DNA from: Butyrivibrio hungatei NK4A153
Lineage (GTDB): Bacteria > Bacillota > Clostridia > Lachnospirales > Lachnospiraceae
DNA: 64,000 nt
Reading direction: 5' to 3'
Assembly: GCF_000424465.1 (NCBI RefSeq)
Contig: NZ_KE384194.1
Coordinates: forward strand, 180,060 to 244,059
The notes under the pieces were generated by a model, which saw only the letters and a program-made list of their open reading frames with translations, made no database searches and had not been told where the DNA came from. Positions within the stretch are counted from its first letter, which is position 1. Each line of letters starts with the position of its first letter. A program made the translations under genes and the position numbers. Of this stretch, positions 1 through 8,778 are shown one piece after another.

Positions 1-1160
<1,160 letters not shown>

Positions 1161-1211
1161 TTATTTACGTATTGATATACAGTGATATTGATTTGTTTTT
1201 TTCTATACCAC

Positions 1212-1895
1212 TCACTGGGTAACACCAACCATGCTGTGTCTGAGCACGGTGTCGTGGAACATATATCCCTTTTGAAGTTCCTGTGCAACAATTCCGGATT
1301 CATATTCCTCGCTTTCCACCTGCATAACCGCGTTGTGGAAGTTGGGATCGAATTCTTTTCCCACAGCTTCAATCGGGGTTACTCCAAGATCTTCCATCTG
1401 CTTCATAAGCTGTTTATAGATCTTGTTCATACCGTCTGCAAAGGCTCCGTCTTTCTCATCTTCGGGAACCGCCTGAAGTCCTCGCTCAAAATTATCTATC
1501 ACAGGAAGAAGTTTCTCTAAGATACTTCCCTGCCCCTGCTCAAACATCTGAGCTTTCTCTTTGTCGGTTCTCTTTCTGAAGTTATCAAACTCTGCGACCT
1601 GTCTGATAAGTCTGTCATTGAGTTCATCTATCTTTTCCTTAAGAGGATCCTTTTTCTCTTTTTTGTTGAAAAGACCTTTTTTCTTATCGTCAGTCTCTTC
1701 TTCGGAAGTCTCTTCGTTATTCTCCTCGGAAGCTTCTTTATCCTCGGCCTCGGCTTCCTCTTTGGCAGCTTCTTCCTTCTTCTCTTTAGCTTCCTCTTCA
1801 AGCTCTTCAATGATTTCTTCGAGAACTTCCTTCTCCTGTTCGTTCACTTCCTTTGTAGGTTTATCGTGAACTTTTTTCTTATCTGTACTGCTCAA
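1212..1895 (-). CDS. grpE: GrpE nucleotide exchange factor
   Basis: Cytosolic cochaperone that releases ADP from DnaK. The 227-aa product has a very acidic, Glu/Lys-rich N-terminus (about residues 15-80, likely disordered). A GrpE coiled coil follows (NDRLIRQVAEFDNFRKRT), then the C-terminal beta domain (GVTPIEAVGKEFDPNFHNAV, and GYMFHDTVLRHSMVGV at the end). The start is TTG: a GGAGG lies about 10 nt upstream and there is no Met until the coiled coil. The gene begins 19 nt after the hrcA stop and precedes dnaK, the usual Firmicutes order. The N-terminal acidic tail is longer than in many GrpE proteins. Confidence 0.95.
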   Translation of the reverse strand: MSSTDKKKVHDKPTKEVNEQEKEVLEEIIEELEEEAKEKKEEAAKEEAEAEDKEASEENNEETSEEETDDKKKGLFNKKEKKDPLKEKIDELNDRLIRQVAEFDNFRKRTDKEKAQMFEQGQGSILEKLLPVIDNFERGLQAVPEDEKDGAFADGMNKIYKQLMKQMEDLGVTPIEAVGKEFDPNFHNAVMQVESEEYESGIVAQELQKGYMFHDTVLRHSMVGVTQ

Positions 1896-1914
1896 TTTAA
1901 CTTTGCCTCCTCAT

Positions 1915-2949
1915 CTAGCTCTTTTTCCTATAAAGTTCGTCAAGAGCGTATCTCATATTCTTAAGTGTCGAAATAACTTTGTCGTAGTCCATTCGCTTAG
2001 GGCCGATTATTCCGACGGTACCTTTCATTCCGTCACCAAGTTCGTATGTTGCGGTAACAACGCTGCAATCCTTCATCGCCTGAACCGGAGTTTCGTTTCC
2101 GATATAGACCTGAATGCCTGTCTCTTCTTCATCAGCAGAGAGCGTGTTCTCAACGATACTGTTAAGATCTTTGGCATCCTCAAACGTGCTTATCAGCTCA
2201 CTCGCTTTGGCACTGTCCGTAAGTTCCGGATACTTGAAGATGTTCATCGTTCCGCTTGTATATATCTGAAGATCGTCATCCGCCGTGATTGACTCTGCCG
2301 CAGCATCAATGACGTTTCCTATGATCTCACTGTGTATTCCGGCTTCCTGCTTAACCGCCGCTATAAGTCCGAGGTTAATATCTTCAACCGCAAGTCCGTC
2401 CAGTCTGGTATTAAGCAAAATGTTGAGTTTCAACATCGTGGCGTCATCAAGCATTTCCTCGACGTTTATAATCTTGTTCTTGATGACATTGCCCTCTATT
2501 ACTATGGTTGCAAGAAGATGTTCTTCATCAACCTTGGATATCTGTATGAATTTAAGTTTGTTCTTCCTGATCTGAGGCGCCGAGATCATTGTCGCATAGT
2601 TGGTATCAACAGCCAGTGTCTTGGCAACCTTCTTAAGAAGTGTCTCAAGCTTCTCTTCTTTATCGAGAAGCATCTCTTTCATGTTCTCTACTTCCTGCTC
2701 TTTGTCTCGAAGCATCTCATCTACATAGACGCGGTAACCCTGATCTGAAGGAATACGTCCCGCCGATGTATGCGGCTGGATGATAAGCCCCATCTCTTCG
2801 AGGTCCGCCATCTCATTTCTTATAGTAGCTGAACTAAGATTAAGATCCGTATACTTGGAAATTGTACGGCTTCCTACAGGTTCGCCTGTCTCAAGGTAAT
2901 TTCTGACTATCGCATGAAGTATTTTTCTTTTTCTCTCGTCTAATTCCAA
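1915..2949 (-). CDS. hrcA: HrcA heat-inducible transcription repressor
   Basis: Repressor that binds CIRCE and is kept active by GroEL. The N-terminal winged helix carries GSRTISKYTDLNLSSATIRN and EMADLEEMGLI; the GAF-like and inserted dimerisation domains follow and end in MKGTVGIIGPKRMDYDKVI. Length is typical at about 345 aa. The longest frame begins at a GTG at 2958, but its Shine-Dalgarno AGGAAGG would abut that codon. A TTG at 2949 gives MELDERKRKIL, the normal family N-terminus, with about 7 nt spacing, so I chose it. First gene of hrcA-grpE-dnaK, so it represses itself through the CIRCE at 3013-3039. Confidence 0.93.
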   Translation of the reverse strand: MELDERKRKILHAIVRNYLETGEPVGSRTISKYTDLNLSSATIRNEMADLEEMGLIIQPHTSAGRIPSDQGYRVYVDEMLRDKEQEVENMKEMLLDKEEKLETLLKKVAKTLAVDTNYATMISAPQIRKNKLKFIQISKVDEEHLLATIVIEGNVIKNKIINVEEMLDDATMLKLNILLNTRLDGLAVEDINLGLIAAVKQEAGIHSEIIGNVIDAAAESITADDDLQIYTSGTMNIFKYPELTDSAKASELISTFEDAKDLNSIVENTLSADEEETGIQVYIGNETPVQAMKDCSVVTATYELGDGMKGTVGIIGPKRMDYDKVISTLKNMRYALDELYRKKS

Positions 2950-3012
2950 AGTGTCCACCTTCCTATGTATTCACCGGTTAAATTCATTGGACGGTAACTG
3001 TTTTCTTATGTG

Positions 3013-3039
3013 TTAGCACTCACTTGGCTTGAGTGCTAA
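3013..3039. promoter_or_regulatory. CIRCE operator (HrcA binding site)
   Basis: A perfect match to the CIRCE consensus: TTAGCACTC, 9-nt spacer, GAGTGCTAA. It lies in the leader of hrcA, immediately downstream of the promoter at 3055-3083 on the minus strand. HrcA binding here should repress the whole hrcA-grpE-dnaK operon until heat or protein stress. Confidence 0.98.
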
Positions 3040-3054
3040 CATCTTCTGTATCAT

Positions 3055-3083
3055 AAATTATCACTCCGGACCATTAATGTCAA
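3055..3083 (-). promoter_or_regulatory. Sigma-A-type promoter of hrcA operon
   Basis: On the minus strand TTGACA (3083-3078), a 17-nt spacer, then TAATTT (3060-3055). An alternative -10, GATAAT, has a 15-nt spacer. It sits directly upstream of CIRCE, so transcription starts close to the operator. Confidence 0.75.
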
Positions 3084-3129
3084 CATACCTTTTCTAAAAA
3101 GTATATAAAGTGGTGGCTTACATGACGCT

Positions 3130-3319
3130 GGGACTTGAAGGCATATGTTCAAAAATGCTTGTGTTCGGCTGCGCAGTGATTTTCATAATTTTCCAAGAAA
3201 CGGGAATGCCTCCTTTCGACGTTGCTCAGAGAAGTCGGCATTCCCGTTTCTTGGAAAATTTGAAAATCATCTTGCTCGTCCGAGATCTGCACATTTTCGA
3301 ACATATGCCTTCAAGTCCC
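3130..3319. repeat. Long imperfect hairpin element (about 190 nt)
   Basis: Outer arms 3130-3150 and 3299-3319 are perfect 21-nt reverse complements. Inner arms 3178-3210 and 3237-3268 match over about 32 nt with one extra base. The stretch between them (3151-3177 against 3269-3298) still pairs in short blocks, so the unit can fold as one long bulged rod with a terminal loop near 3211-3236. No ORF here has an RBS. It could be a MITE-like element, a structured RNA or a DNA cruciform; I do not recognise the family. No other gene-like content was seen between the hrcA promoter and 3390. Confidence 0.75.
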
Positions 3320-3390
3320 GGCTGGTTATGGAAAACCACTACTAAATAAAGTGCTTCTTTATAGTATATGATATCTTAGATGAAACTACA

Positions 3391-3510
3391 GAAATCCGCA
3401 CTTGCTGCAGATTTCGTGAAAAAGTGATTCAAGAGTCAACCAAGCCCCATCGACGAAGTCGATTTTAATTGGCTTGGTTGATGCATTCTTGAACTTCATG
3501 TTCAAGAATG
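3391..3510. repeat. Array of three adjacent hairpins
   Basis: Hairpin 1 has arms 3391-3400 and 3406-3415 (one mismatch). Hairpin 2 has arms 3436-3446 and 3471-3481 enclosing a smaller perfect stem 3449-3454/3458-3463. Hairpin 3 has perfect 11-bp arms 3484-3494 and 3500-3510. The array sits just past the 3' end of the minus-strand ABC exporter operon, so one part may end its transcription, although no convincing U-tract follows. Confidence 0.7.
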
Positions 3511-3545
3511 TATAGATTCCTGAACGACATAATTTGAAATAATGA

Positions 3546-4256
3546 TTAGACCATGCTTTCCAGAAGGTTGGGAATTACTTGGATTTTCTTTTTTATAAGA
3601 AATTCACTTAATACAAAAAGGGTTATCATGTAGGTTATGGCAAGGTGGCTAAGTCCCCTGTAAAAAAGAGCGTGTTCGAAACCATACCAAGGGTTGAGCC
3701 AGGAAATTCCCAGCGGGTTAAGGATGCTGGCAAAGATGGTCGCTATGACTGATATCAGCATTGAGCAGAGGCGGCTTTTGAACAATATTATTATCAAGCC
3801 AACGATATTTATCAGTGAAAAAATAGTCAGCACCGAGAGAGCGAGCCACTTCCACTCTTTTAGCAGAGTAAGCAAAGGATTTCCGCCTTTTAGGGCAACA
3901 AATATCATGGTTATCGCAGTTGCCAATATGAAATAAAAAAGATTTATAAGTCTGACAGTCAAAAGTTTCATCGTATAGATCTTATTTATTGAAATATTAG
4001 TGAAATAAGAATTTGCGATTCCACAATTTGTCTCTTCTATAGAGAAGCTCTCCGAAACCACAACTGATATAAATATAGGGAAAATAAGGGTCGAAAAAAG
4101 ATCCATCGCAGTAACATGTATGATATCGCATGTTACTTCTTTTACCATGAGCCCCAAATATCCCTGAAACAAAACAGACAGGATTGTCAGAACAGCTCCG
4201 ATTACGAGTATCCCGGAACCTTTAATTTTTCTTAGTTCAAATCTTAAATAATCCAT
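3546..4256 (-). CDS. ABC-2 type permease subunit (lantibiotic-immunity type)
   Basis: Integral membrane protein of 236 aa with about six hydrophobic segments, for example near residues 14-34, 55-70, 105-125, 140-160, 165-185 and 200-220. The start MDYLRFELRKIKGSG resembles permeases of bacitracin or lantibiotic immunity ABC exporters (BcrB/LanE/LanG-like). It has no ATPase motifs. RBS GGAGGG lies 5 nt upstream. Last gene of the operon, 8 nt after the second permease, so the two probably form a heterodimeric channel with the ATPase at 4975-5889. The substrate cannot be read from the sequence; a peptide is the usual case for this family. Confidence 0.75.
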   Translation of the reverse strand: MDYLRFELRKIKGSGILVIGAVLTILSVLFQGYLGLMVKEVTCDIIHVTAMDLFSTLIFPIFISVVVSESFSIEETNCGIANSYFTNISINKIYTMKLLTVRLINLFYFILATAITMIFVALKGGNPLLTLLKEWKWLALSVLTIFSLINIVGLIIILFKSRLCSMLISVIATIFASILNPLGISWLNPWYGFEHALFYRGLSHLAITYMITLFVLSEFLIKKKIQVIPNLLESMV

Positions 4257-4264
4257 GTTCCCTC

Positions 4265-4990
4265 CTATGAGTAGAACTTTTTCCCGCTTATATATACAAA
4301 AGTAGCGCCGATTGCAACATTCAGCAATGCAGCTGTAGCAAGGAACTTTACATTATATACATTTCCGGATTCAAATGCGTACGTTCCGGCAACTGCCCCA
4401 ATGTAATTTGCAATATGCACGATTTTTCTGATCGATCCGAGGATGTAGATAAGCAGAAGTCCTGACACAACAGCTATGGGGAAATTTTTGACATATAGTT
4501 GAATACAGTATTGAAGTATATAACAGAATGCATTTATGAAAAAAACTATGATCAGAACACTTCCAAGCATTCTGAAATCTATATCTGCGCGAATTAAGAG
4601 CTTTGAAATCGGAATGTATAAAACAATAGAAAAAAGTATGTAGATGCTCTGATACAGCATAAATACGATGAATTTGGCTACAACAAGTTTCTTGCCGTCA
4701 AACAGTTTTATCATCAGAAGATCCCAAGTATCATTTATATATTCTTTTGTCAAAATCATGTATCCGACAAACATCGCGCAAAAGAGCCCAACAAGCGTAT
4801 TTATACCGATGAAAAAATATAGATTCACTCCGTTTTTTCCGTATAATGCAAGTACATCCTCGTTAGTCACATCAAACTTGCATAAGACCGCTACCATCAA
4901 GTTACATAACACCGCAAAGCCGGTTATCACATATGGTACGCACTTGTCAGCCTGTATCTTTTTTATTTCTTCTCTTATAAGACACTGCAT
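4265..4990 (-). CDS. ABC-2 type permease subunit
   Basis: A 241-aa membrane protein with about six predicted TM segments. The extracellular loop between TM1 and TM2 holds FDVTNEDVLALYGKNGVN, and the cytoplasmic stretch DTWDLLMIKLFDGKKLVV lies before TM3, a layout typical of ABC-2 exporters. The gene overlaps the upstream ATPase by 16 nt, and RBS AGAGGTGG is inside that ATPase gene, which implies translational coupling. It pairs with the permease at 3546-4256. Confidence 0.75.
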   Translation of the reverse strand: MQCLIREEIKKIQADKCVPYVITGFAVLCNLMVAVLCKFDVTNEDVLALYGKNGVNLYFFIGINTLVGLFCAMFVGYMILTKEYINDTWDLLMIKLFDGKKLVVAKFIVFMLYQSIYILFSIVLYIPISKLLIRADIDFRMLGSVLIIVFFINAFCYILQYCIQLYVKNFPIAVVSGLLLIYILGSIRKIVHIANYIGAVAGTYAFESGNVYNVKFLATAALLNVAIGATFVYISGKKFYS

Positions 4991-5889
4991 ACGCCACCTC
5001 TTTCTTTTCCGGTAAGCGCCAGATATATGTTTTCAAGGCTGTTGTTTGGCGACACCTCATATACTTCAACATTTGCATCAATAAGAAGTTTTAACAATGC
5101 AGGTATTTTTTCTTTTGCCATCTCCATAAAGAATGCATCATTTTTTCTTACATATGTCAGTCCAATCTTGCCAAAAAGCTCCGCTGCTTTTTCAGAATCA
5201 TTTGTCCTTATACAATATTCCAGTCCTTCAGTTTCATAGAGTTCTTCAATGCTTCCTTCAAATATCTTTTTTCCTCTGTCGATGATACAAATTCTGTCTG
5301 AAAGCTTCTCAATCTCGGCAATGTTATGACTGGAAATAAAAATCGTACATCCGCTTTGATGCGCCAACTCTCCCAGCATCTCTCTAATCTCAAATATTCC
5401 TTTGGGGTCGAGCCCGTTAGTCGGCTCATCAAGAATAAGTACCTTGGGATTATTCAGAAAGGCAATGGCAAGCCCAAGTCTTTGCTTCATTCCAAAAGAA
5501 AACTTAGAAACCTTTTTGTTGCCCACGCCGTCAAGTCCCACAAGCTTAAGAACCCTGTCTGCTTCTTCAACAGTTTTCCCAAGTATTCGTTGAAGATATG
5601 CAAGATTTTCTCTTGCCGTCAGATTGGGATAGTAATTGGGCTTACTGATAAACACGCCTACATCCTGCATTATACTGCTATCCAGATGTTTCATTTCTTT
5701 TCCGTTGTATCTGACGATGCCTAAATCAGGCTTTAAAAGTCCAACCATCATCTTCATGGTCGTTGTTTTACCGGCACCGTTTGCACCTATGAAACCATAT
5801 ATCTTACCTTCCGGAATCTTAAGAGACAAATTATTTACCGCAATTTGATCTCCAAATCTTTTAGTCAAGTTCTCTATAGTGATTTCCAT
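4975..5889 (-). CDS. ABC transporter ATPase, BcrA family
   Basis: Cytosolic motor of the exporter. The 304-aa protein has Walker A GANGAGKTTT (about residue 35), a signature region SFGMKQRLGLA (FGMKQ instead of LSGGQ, as in BcrA/LanF), Walker B VLILDEPTNGLDP and the switch His in ISSHNIAEI. The C-terminal 80 residues are the extension seen in BcrA-type ATPases. RBS AAAGGA lies 5 nt upstream. It follows the HTH gene by 11 nt. The family exports or excludes peptide antibiotics at the membrane; that role here is inferred. Confidence 0.92.
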   Translation of the reverse strand: MEITIENLTKRFGDQIAVNNLSLKIPEGKIYGFIGANGAGKTTTMKMMVGLLKPDLGIVRYNGKEMKHLDSSIMQDVGVFISKPNYYPNLTARENLAYLQRILGKTVEEADRVLKLVGLDGVGNKKVSKFSFGMKQRLGLAIAFLNNPKVLILDEPTNGLDPKGIFEIREMLGELAHQSGCTIFISSHNIAEIEKLSDRICIIDRGKKIFEGSIEELYETEGLEYCIRTNDSEKAAELFGKIGLTYVRKNDAFFMEMAKEKIPALLKLLIDANVEVYEVSPNNSLENIYLALTGKERGGVCSVL

Positions 5890-5900
5890 ATTTTTCCTTT

Positions 5901-6131
5901 TTATTCACTGTCATCCGATGCCGCGTCGGGATCATACTCAAGTATGTCTCCCGGCTGGCAGTTTAAAGTTTCACATATTGCTTCGAGTGTTGAAAATCTG
6001 ATAGCACTGATCTTTCCTGTTTTTATCTTGGATAGATTTACATTTGATACGCCAACTTTTGCAGACAGTTCGTTCAGAGACATTTTTCTGTCAGCCATGA
6101 CGCGGTCTAATCTAAGTATAATTTTACCCAT
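5901..6131 (-). CDS. YozG-like Cro/C1 HTH regulator
   Basis: A small 76-aa DNA-binding protein that is almost entirely a Cro/C1-type helix-turn-helix (LSAKVGVSNVNLSKIKTGK, residues about 22-41). LEAICETLNCQPGDILEY follows and then an acidic tail. This short single-domain type (YozG-like) is typically encoded beside DUF2975 membrane proteins, as here (6156-6758). RBS GAGG sits 8 nt upstream. It probably regulates its own operon; a candidate operator is the palindrome at 7061-7077. Confidence 0.88.
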   Translation of the reverse strand: MGKIILRLDRVMADRKMSLNELSAKVGVSNVNLSKIKTGKISAIRFSTLEAICETLNCQPGDILEYDPDAASDDSE

Positions 6132-6155
6132 ATCAATTACCTCACATTTCCGGAA

Positions 6156-6758
6156 TTATAAAGTTTCATCGGATTCTTTCTGAAGAACATAACCGTAATC
6201 AAGGATGCAATATATGCTCCAGAATACAACTCCTGCAAGAGCTGCAGCTCCGAGACCTACTGCAAAGAATGTGTAAACAGTAATTATGATAAATGCTGTC
6301 TTGAGTTTCTTCATAACATCTCCGCTAAAAGGTGAATCACTATTTTCAATGAGCTTAAATACTTTCATTATTATGATGAAGATTCCGGCAAGGATAGCAA
6401 TTGTAACAGCTGTAGAAAAGAAAGTTACCGCAAGTGCTTCCGCAGCCATACCCTTATACATAAGAATTCCCACAACGTTAAACATTCCTAAGATGCCATG
6501 TTTTCCCATATCTTCAACCTGCTCAAGACTAAAGAGTTCAGTTCCGTTCTCACTGAATACATGTGCTACTACTTTTCCGCTCACTTCTTCAGTTTTTATA
6601 CTACTATTGATATTGTTCTTACAGGCAAGCATCACTATACCGCCAACAAGCATCACTACAGCAATCACAGCCATAAGAATTCCAAGTACTTTTGCAACTT
6701 TTCCGGTTGTACTGCAGCTCTTCTTTACATTAGCAAGTTTAATTTCCTGTTCTCTCAT
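6156..6758 (-). CDS. DUF2975 membrane protein
   Basis: A 200-aa integral membrane protein with four hydrophobic segments: about 23-47, 95-130 (which may be split), 133-150 and 160-188. The C-terminal pair flanks the loop ENSDSPFSGDVMKKLK, a hallmark of DUF2975. Function is unknown in the family. It is nearly always paired with a YozG-like HTH gene, which starts 24 nt downstream. RBS GGGAGA lies 6 nt upstream. First gene of a five-gene operon ending in the ABC exporter, so it may sense or modulate the same membrane stress. Confidence 0.85.
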   Translation of the reverse strand: MREQEIKLANVKKSCSTTGKVAKVLGILMAVIAVVMLVGGIVMLACKNNINSSIKTEEVSGKVVAHVFSENGTELFSLEQVEDMGKHGILGMFNVVGILMYKGMAAEALAVTFFSTAVTIAILAGIFIIIMKVFKLIENSDSPFSGDVMKKLKTAFIIITVYTFFAVGLGAAALAGVVFWSIYCILDYGYVLQKESDETL

Positions 6759-7024
6759 TTTTATTCTCCCATCTGCGAATCCCTATGTTCGCGCTCAATT
6801 ATTATTTGTTGTCTTATTCCGGCGCATGGCCGTTTTTCATTCTTGTTGTTTGTTCTTATTTATTTTCTTATTTCGTTTGTGAAAGCAACTTTTTTCTTTA
6901 ACCTCTTTTGGCAACTTCATGTGCGTTCACGTTTGTATCTAACTTCAAATTATCTTGATTGAATTTTCTCGAGAATTTATGAACTTTCCATCACCGCGTC
7001 CGGTTATTTCCTGTTCATGAGTAT

Positions 7025-7077
7025 AATATAGCATCCCGTTTTATACCTGTCAATAACTTTTTAATGATAAACATTAA
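7025..7077 (-). promoter_or_regulatory. Promoter and palindromic operator of the DUF2975-HTH-ABC operon
   Basis: On the minus strand TTGACA (7053-7048), 17-nt spacer, TATATT (7030-7025). Immediately upstream of the -35 lies an inverted repeat TTAATG-5 nt-CATTAA (7061-7077), the size expected for a Cro/C1 dimer. The leader to the first ATG would be about 260 nt, unusually long; 6759-7024 holds no gene and nothing else recognised. Confidence 0.6.
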
Positions 7078-7249
7078 ATATTTATCTTGTTTGTTTTATT
7101 TTTTATCGTAAAAAGCAGCAAGAGTGGCAAAAAGGCTATATCTTGCAATTCAATTACAAAGCTTGTTATATCTTTATCTTCGAAGAAAAAGCTTTGTGAT
7201 ACAAATAGGCTCTTTCGCCCCTCCGTTACTCAGATTCTCTTACACACTT

Positions 7250-7449
7250 TATACCCGTAAAATCCATCTCACATCCATTTGTTTCTACGTGTATAAATTA
7301 ATTTCCGGATTCTATACCCGTAGAACCACTCCCTTATTCGCTTATTCTTACGTGTACATGTCAATTACGGGATTCTATGCCCGTAAAGCCTTTCCTACAA
7401 TCGCTTATCTCTACGTGTACAAGCTCAGTTCTGCCATTCGTCTCGCGTA
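7250..7449. repeat. 63-bp degenerate tandem repeat, about 3 copies
   Basis: Copies begin at 7250, 7313 and 7376, exactly 63 bp apart, with a decayed fourth start near 7440. Each begins TATACCCGTA (or TATGCCCGTA) and carries ACGTGTA about 37 nt later. The intervening bases diverge, so this is an old repeat. The period is a multiple of three and one plus-strand frame stays open across it, but that frame has no RBS and a composition that does not look like a protein. Confidence 0.75.
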
Positions 7450-7456
7450 AAGATCT

Positions 7457-7625
7457 CCTAGTGCTGCTGTCATCAAATACTTCGACCTTTTTACGAAGAA
7501 GAAATTGTCATTCTGCTAGGCGGAGGAATGAGCCGTACCGGGCGGTACGGCTATTGACGACAACAACGTAGATGACAATTTAGACAAGTAATAAAGTCGG
7601 CTTATTTGGTGACATCAGCACTAGG
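7457..7625. repeat. Long nested hairpin element (about 169 nt)
   Basis: Outer arms 7457-7478 and 7604-7625 pair over 22 nt with two mismatches. A middle stem joins 7502-7511 to 7572-7581 (10 bp perfect). An inner perfect stem joins 7531-7539 to 7544-7552. The whole unit is a nested structure between the tandem repeats and the nuclease gene. No transposase or reverse transcriptase is adjacent, so its nature is open: MITE-like, structured RNA or attachment-like DNA. Confidence 0.75.
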
Positions 7626-7733
7626 CTATACTCTTAAAAACGAACGCAAGATGAACAGATTGCACATTCAGCAGACGTAAAATAAAAACGTAAAACAAAA
7701 GAATAAAAAATATTTTTAAATGAACAAACCATA

Positions 7734-7787
7734 TTGACATAAGGTCATGTTTCGAGTTATAGTCTTCTTCGGTTTTCATCAAACCGA
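7734..7787 (+). promoter_or_regulatory. Promoter with inverted repeat at the start site of the nuclease-like gene
   Basis: TTGACA at 7734-7739, a 17-nt spacer and TTATAG at 7757-7762. A perfect 7-bp inverted repeat TCGGTTT/AAACCGA (7769-7775 and 7781-7787) covers the expected start site and could be an operator or a leader hairpin. The ATG lies about 110 nt downstream. 7626-7733 holds no gene. Confidence 0.55.
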
Positions 7788-7879
7788 TTCTAATATTTCA
7801 ACGCGGCAATAATTTCATCGTCGCATTTTCCAATTTATAACCAGTGTTTACATGAAAAAAAAAGAATAATGGTGGTACT

Positions 7880-8677
7880 ATGCAAGATTTAAAAGAAGAT
7901 ATGAAAGCACAACTAAAGGAACTTGACGAGCTCATCTCAAAATCCAACAAAAACCTACTTAAACTGAAGAATATACCCGATCGAGGAATTGTTGTCAGCA
8001 AGAGTAACGGTTATGATCAGTATTATTGGGTTGACAGAGTTTCAGGAAAACGAACATATGCAAAAGCCGACGAACTCAATATTCTCAGGAACGTTGCGCA
8101 ACAAAAATATGAGCATGCTGTTTCAACTAAGCTTAACAATCTAAAAAAAGAACTTGATAAATTTCTAAAAGCGTATGATATTTCCGAAATCAACAACGTC
8201 TATACACATATGTCAAAGGCCAGACAACTACTCGTATCACCTATTATTGATACAGAAGAAATATTTGTAAAAAAGTGGGAATCTGTTTCCTACGAAAGCT
8301 CAGAATTCATGAAGGATTTTGAATTTTACTCAGGTAAGGGTATTAAAGTACGTTCCAAATCTGAACTTATCATAGCCAATACATTAGAACAATGTGGTGT
8401 TCCTTATCGCTATGAATATCCTTTATATCTGAAAGGGATAGGAACAGTATACCCGGATTTTACATGCCTTAATATAAATAAGAGAAAAGAGATAGTATGG
8501 GAACATTTCGGAATGATGGATAATATTGCTTACTCCAACAAAAATATAGCTAAGATCCAAGCGTACAATCAAAACGGATTCTTCCCAGGCAAAAACATGA
8601 TTATGACATTTGAAACCTCTCAAAATGCTATAAGCTCAAATATAATCCAAAATATGATTAAAGAATTTTTGCAATAA
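7880..8677 (+). CDS. Uncharacterised PD-(D/E)XK nuclease-like protein
   Basis: A 265-aa soluble protein. The N-terminal third is helical and Lys/Leu-rich with coiled-coil character (residues 1-30, 80-100). The C-terminal half shows a nuclease-like pattern: E162 in RSKSELIIANTL, E179, D193 in VYPDFTCLNI, E208 in IVWEHFGMMD, K225, and a closing strand IMTFET. The PD...ExH arrangement suggests a PD-(D/E)XK fold with His in place of the usual Lys. I know of similar uncharacterised clostridial proteins but no proven activity. The gene stands alone, with its own promoter, in an island of repeats. A DNA-processing or defence role is speculation. Confidence 0.65.
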   Translation: MQDLKEDMKAQLKELDELISKSNKNLLKLKNIPDRGIVVSKSNGYDQYYWVDRVSGKRTYAKADELNILRNVAQQKYEHAVSTKLNNLKKELDKFLKAYDISEINNVYTHMSKARQLLVSPIIDTEEIFVKKWESVSYESSEFMKDFEFYSGKGIKVRSKSELIIANTLEQCGVPYRYEYPLYLKGIGTVYPDFTCLNINKRKEIVWEHFGMMDNIAYSNKNIAKIQAYNQNGFFPGKNMIMTFETSQNAISSNIIQNMIKEFLQ

Positions 8678-8778
8678 ACCTTTAACTCATACTCGCTTCG
8701 ATAAGCTCCATCCCCGCATAACAGAGAGCATCAAAGATGTAAGCAAGATTTCGCCGCTAAAGCTAAATTTCCTATGAT

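Noticed and set aside
3110..3349. Two overlapping plus-strand ORFs of 66-79 codons
   Set aside because: They lie within the long hairpin, so the open frames reflect the inverted repeat; no RBS before either.
6286..6882. 198-codon plus-strand ORF
   Set aside because: Antisense shadow of the DUF2975 gene; its hydrophobic composition only mirrors the TM codons on the other strand.
7250..7449. CRISPR array
   Set aside because: The 63-bp units diverge along their length, with no identical repeats and no distinct spacers; no cas genes are near.
7124..7450. Open plus-strand frame of 108 codons
   Set aside because: It runs through the 63-bp tandem repeats, has no RBS and an implausible Tyr/Leu/Arg composition. 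The frame stays open only because the period is a multiple of three.
7457..7625. Retron msr-msd RNA
   Set aside because: The nested hairpin is suggestive, but no reverse transcriptase gene lies in the window.
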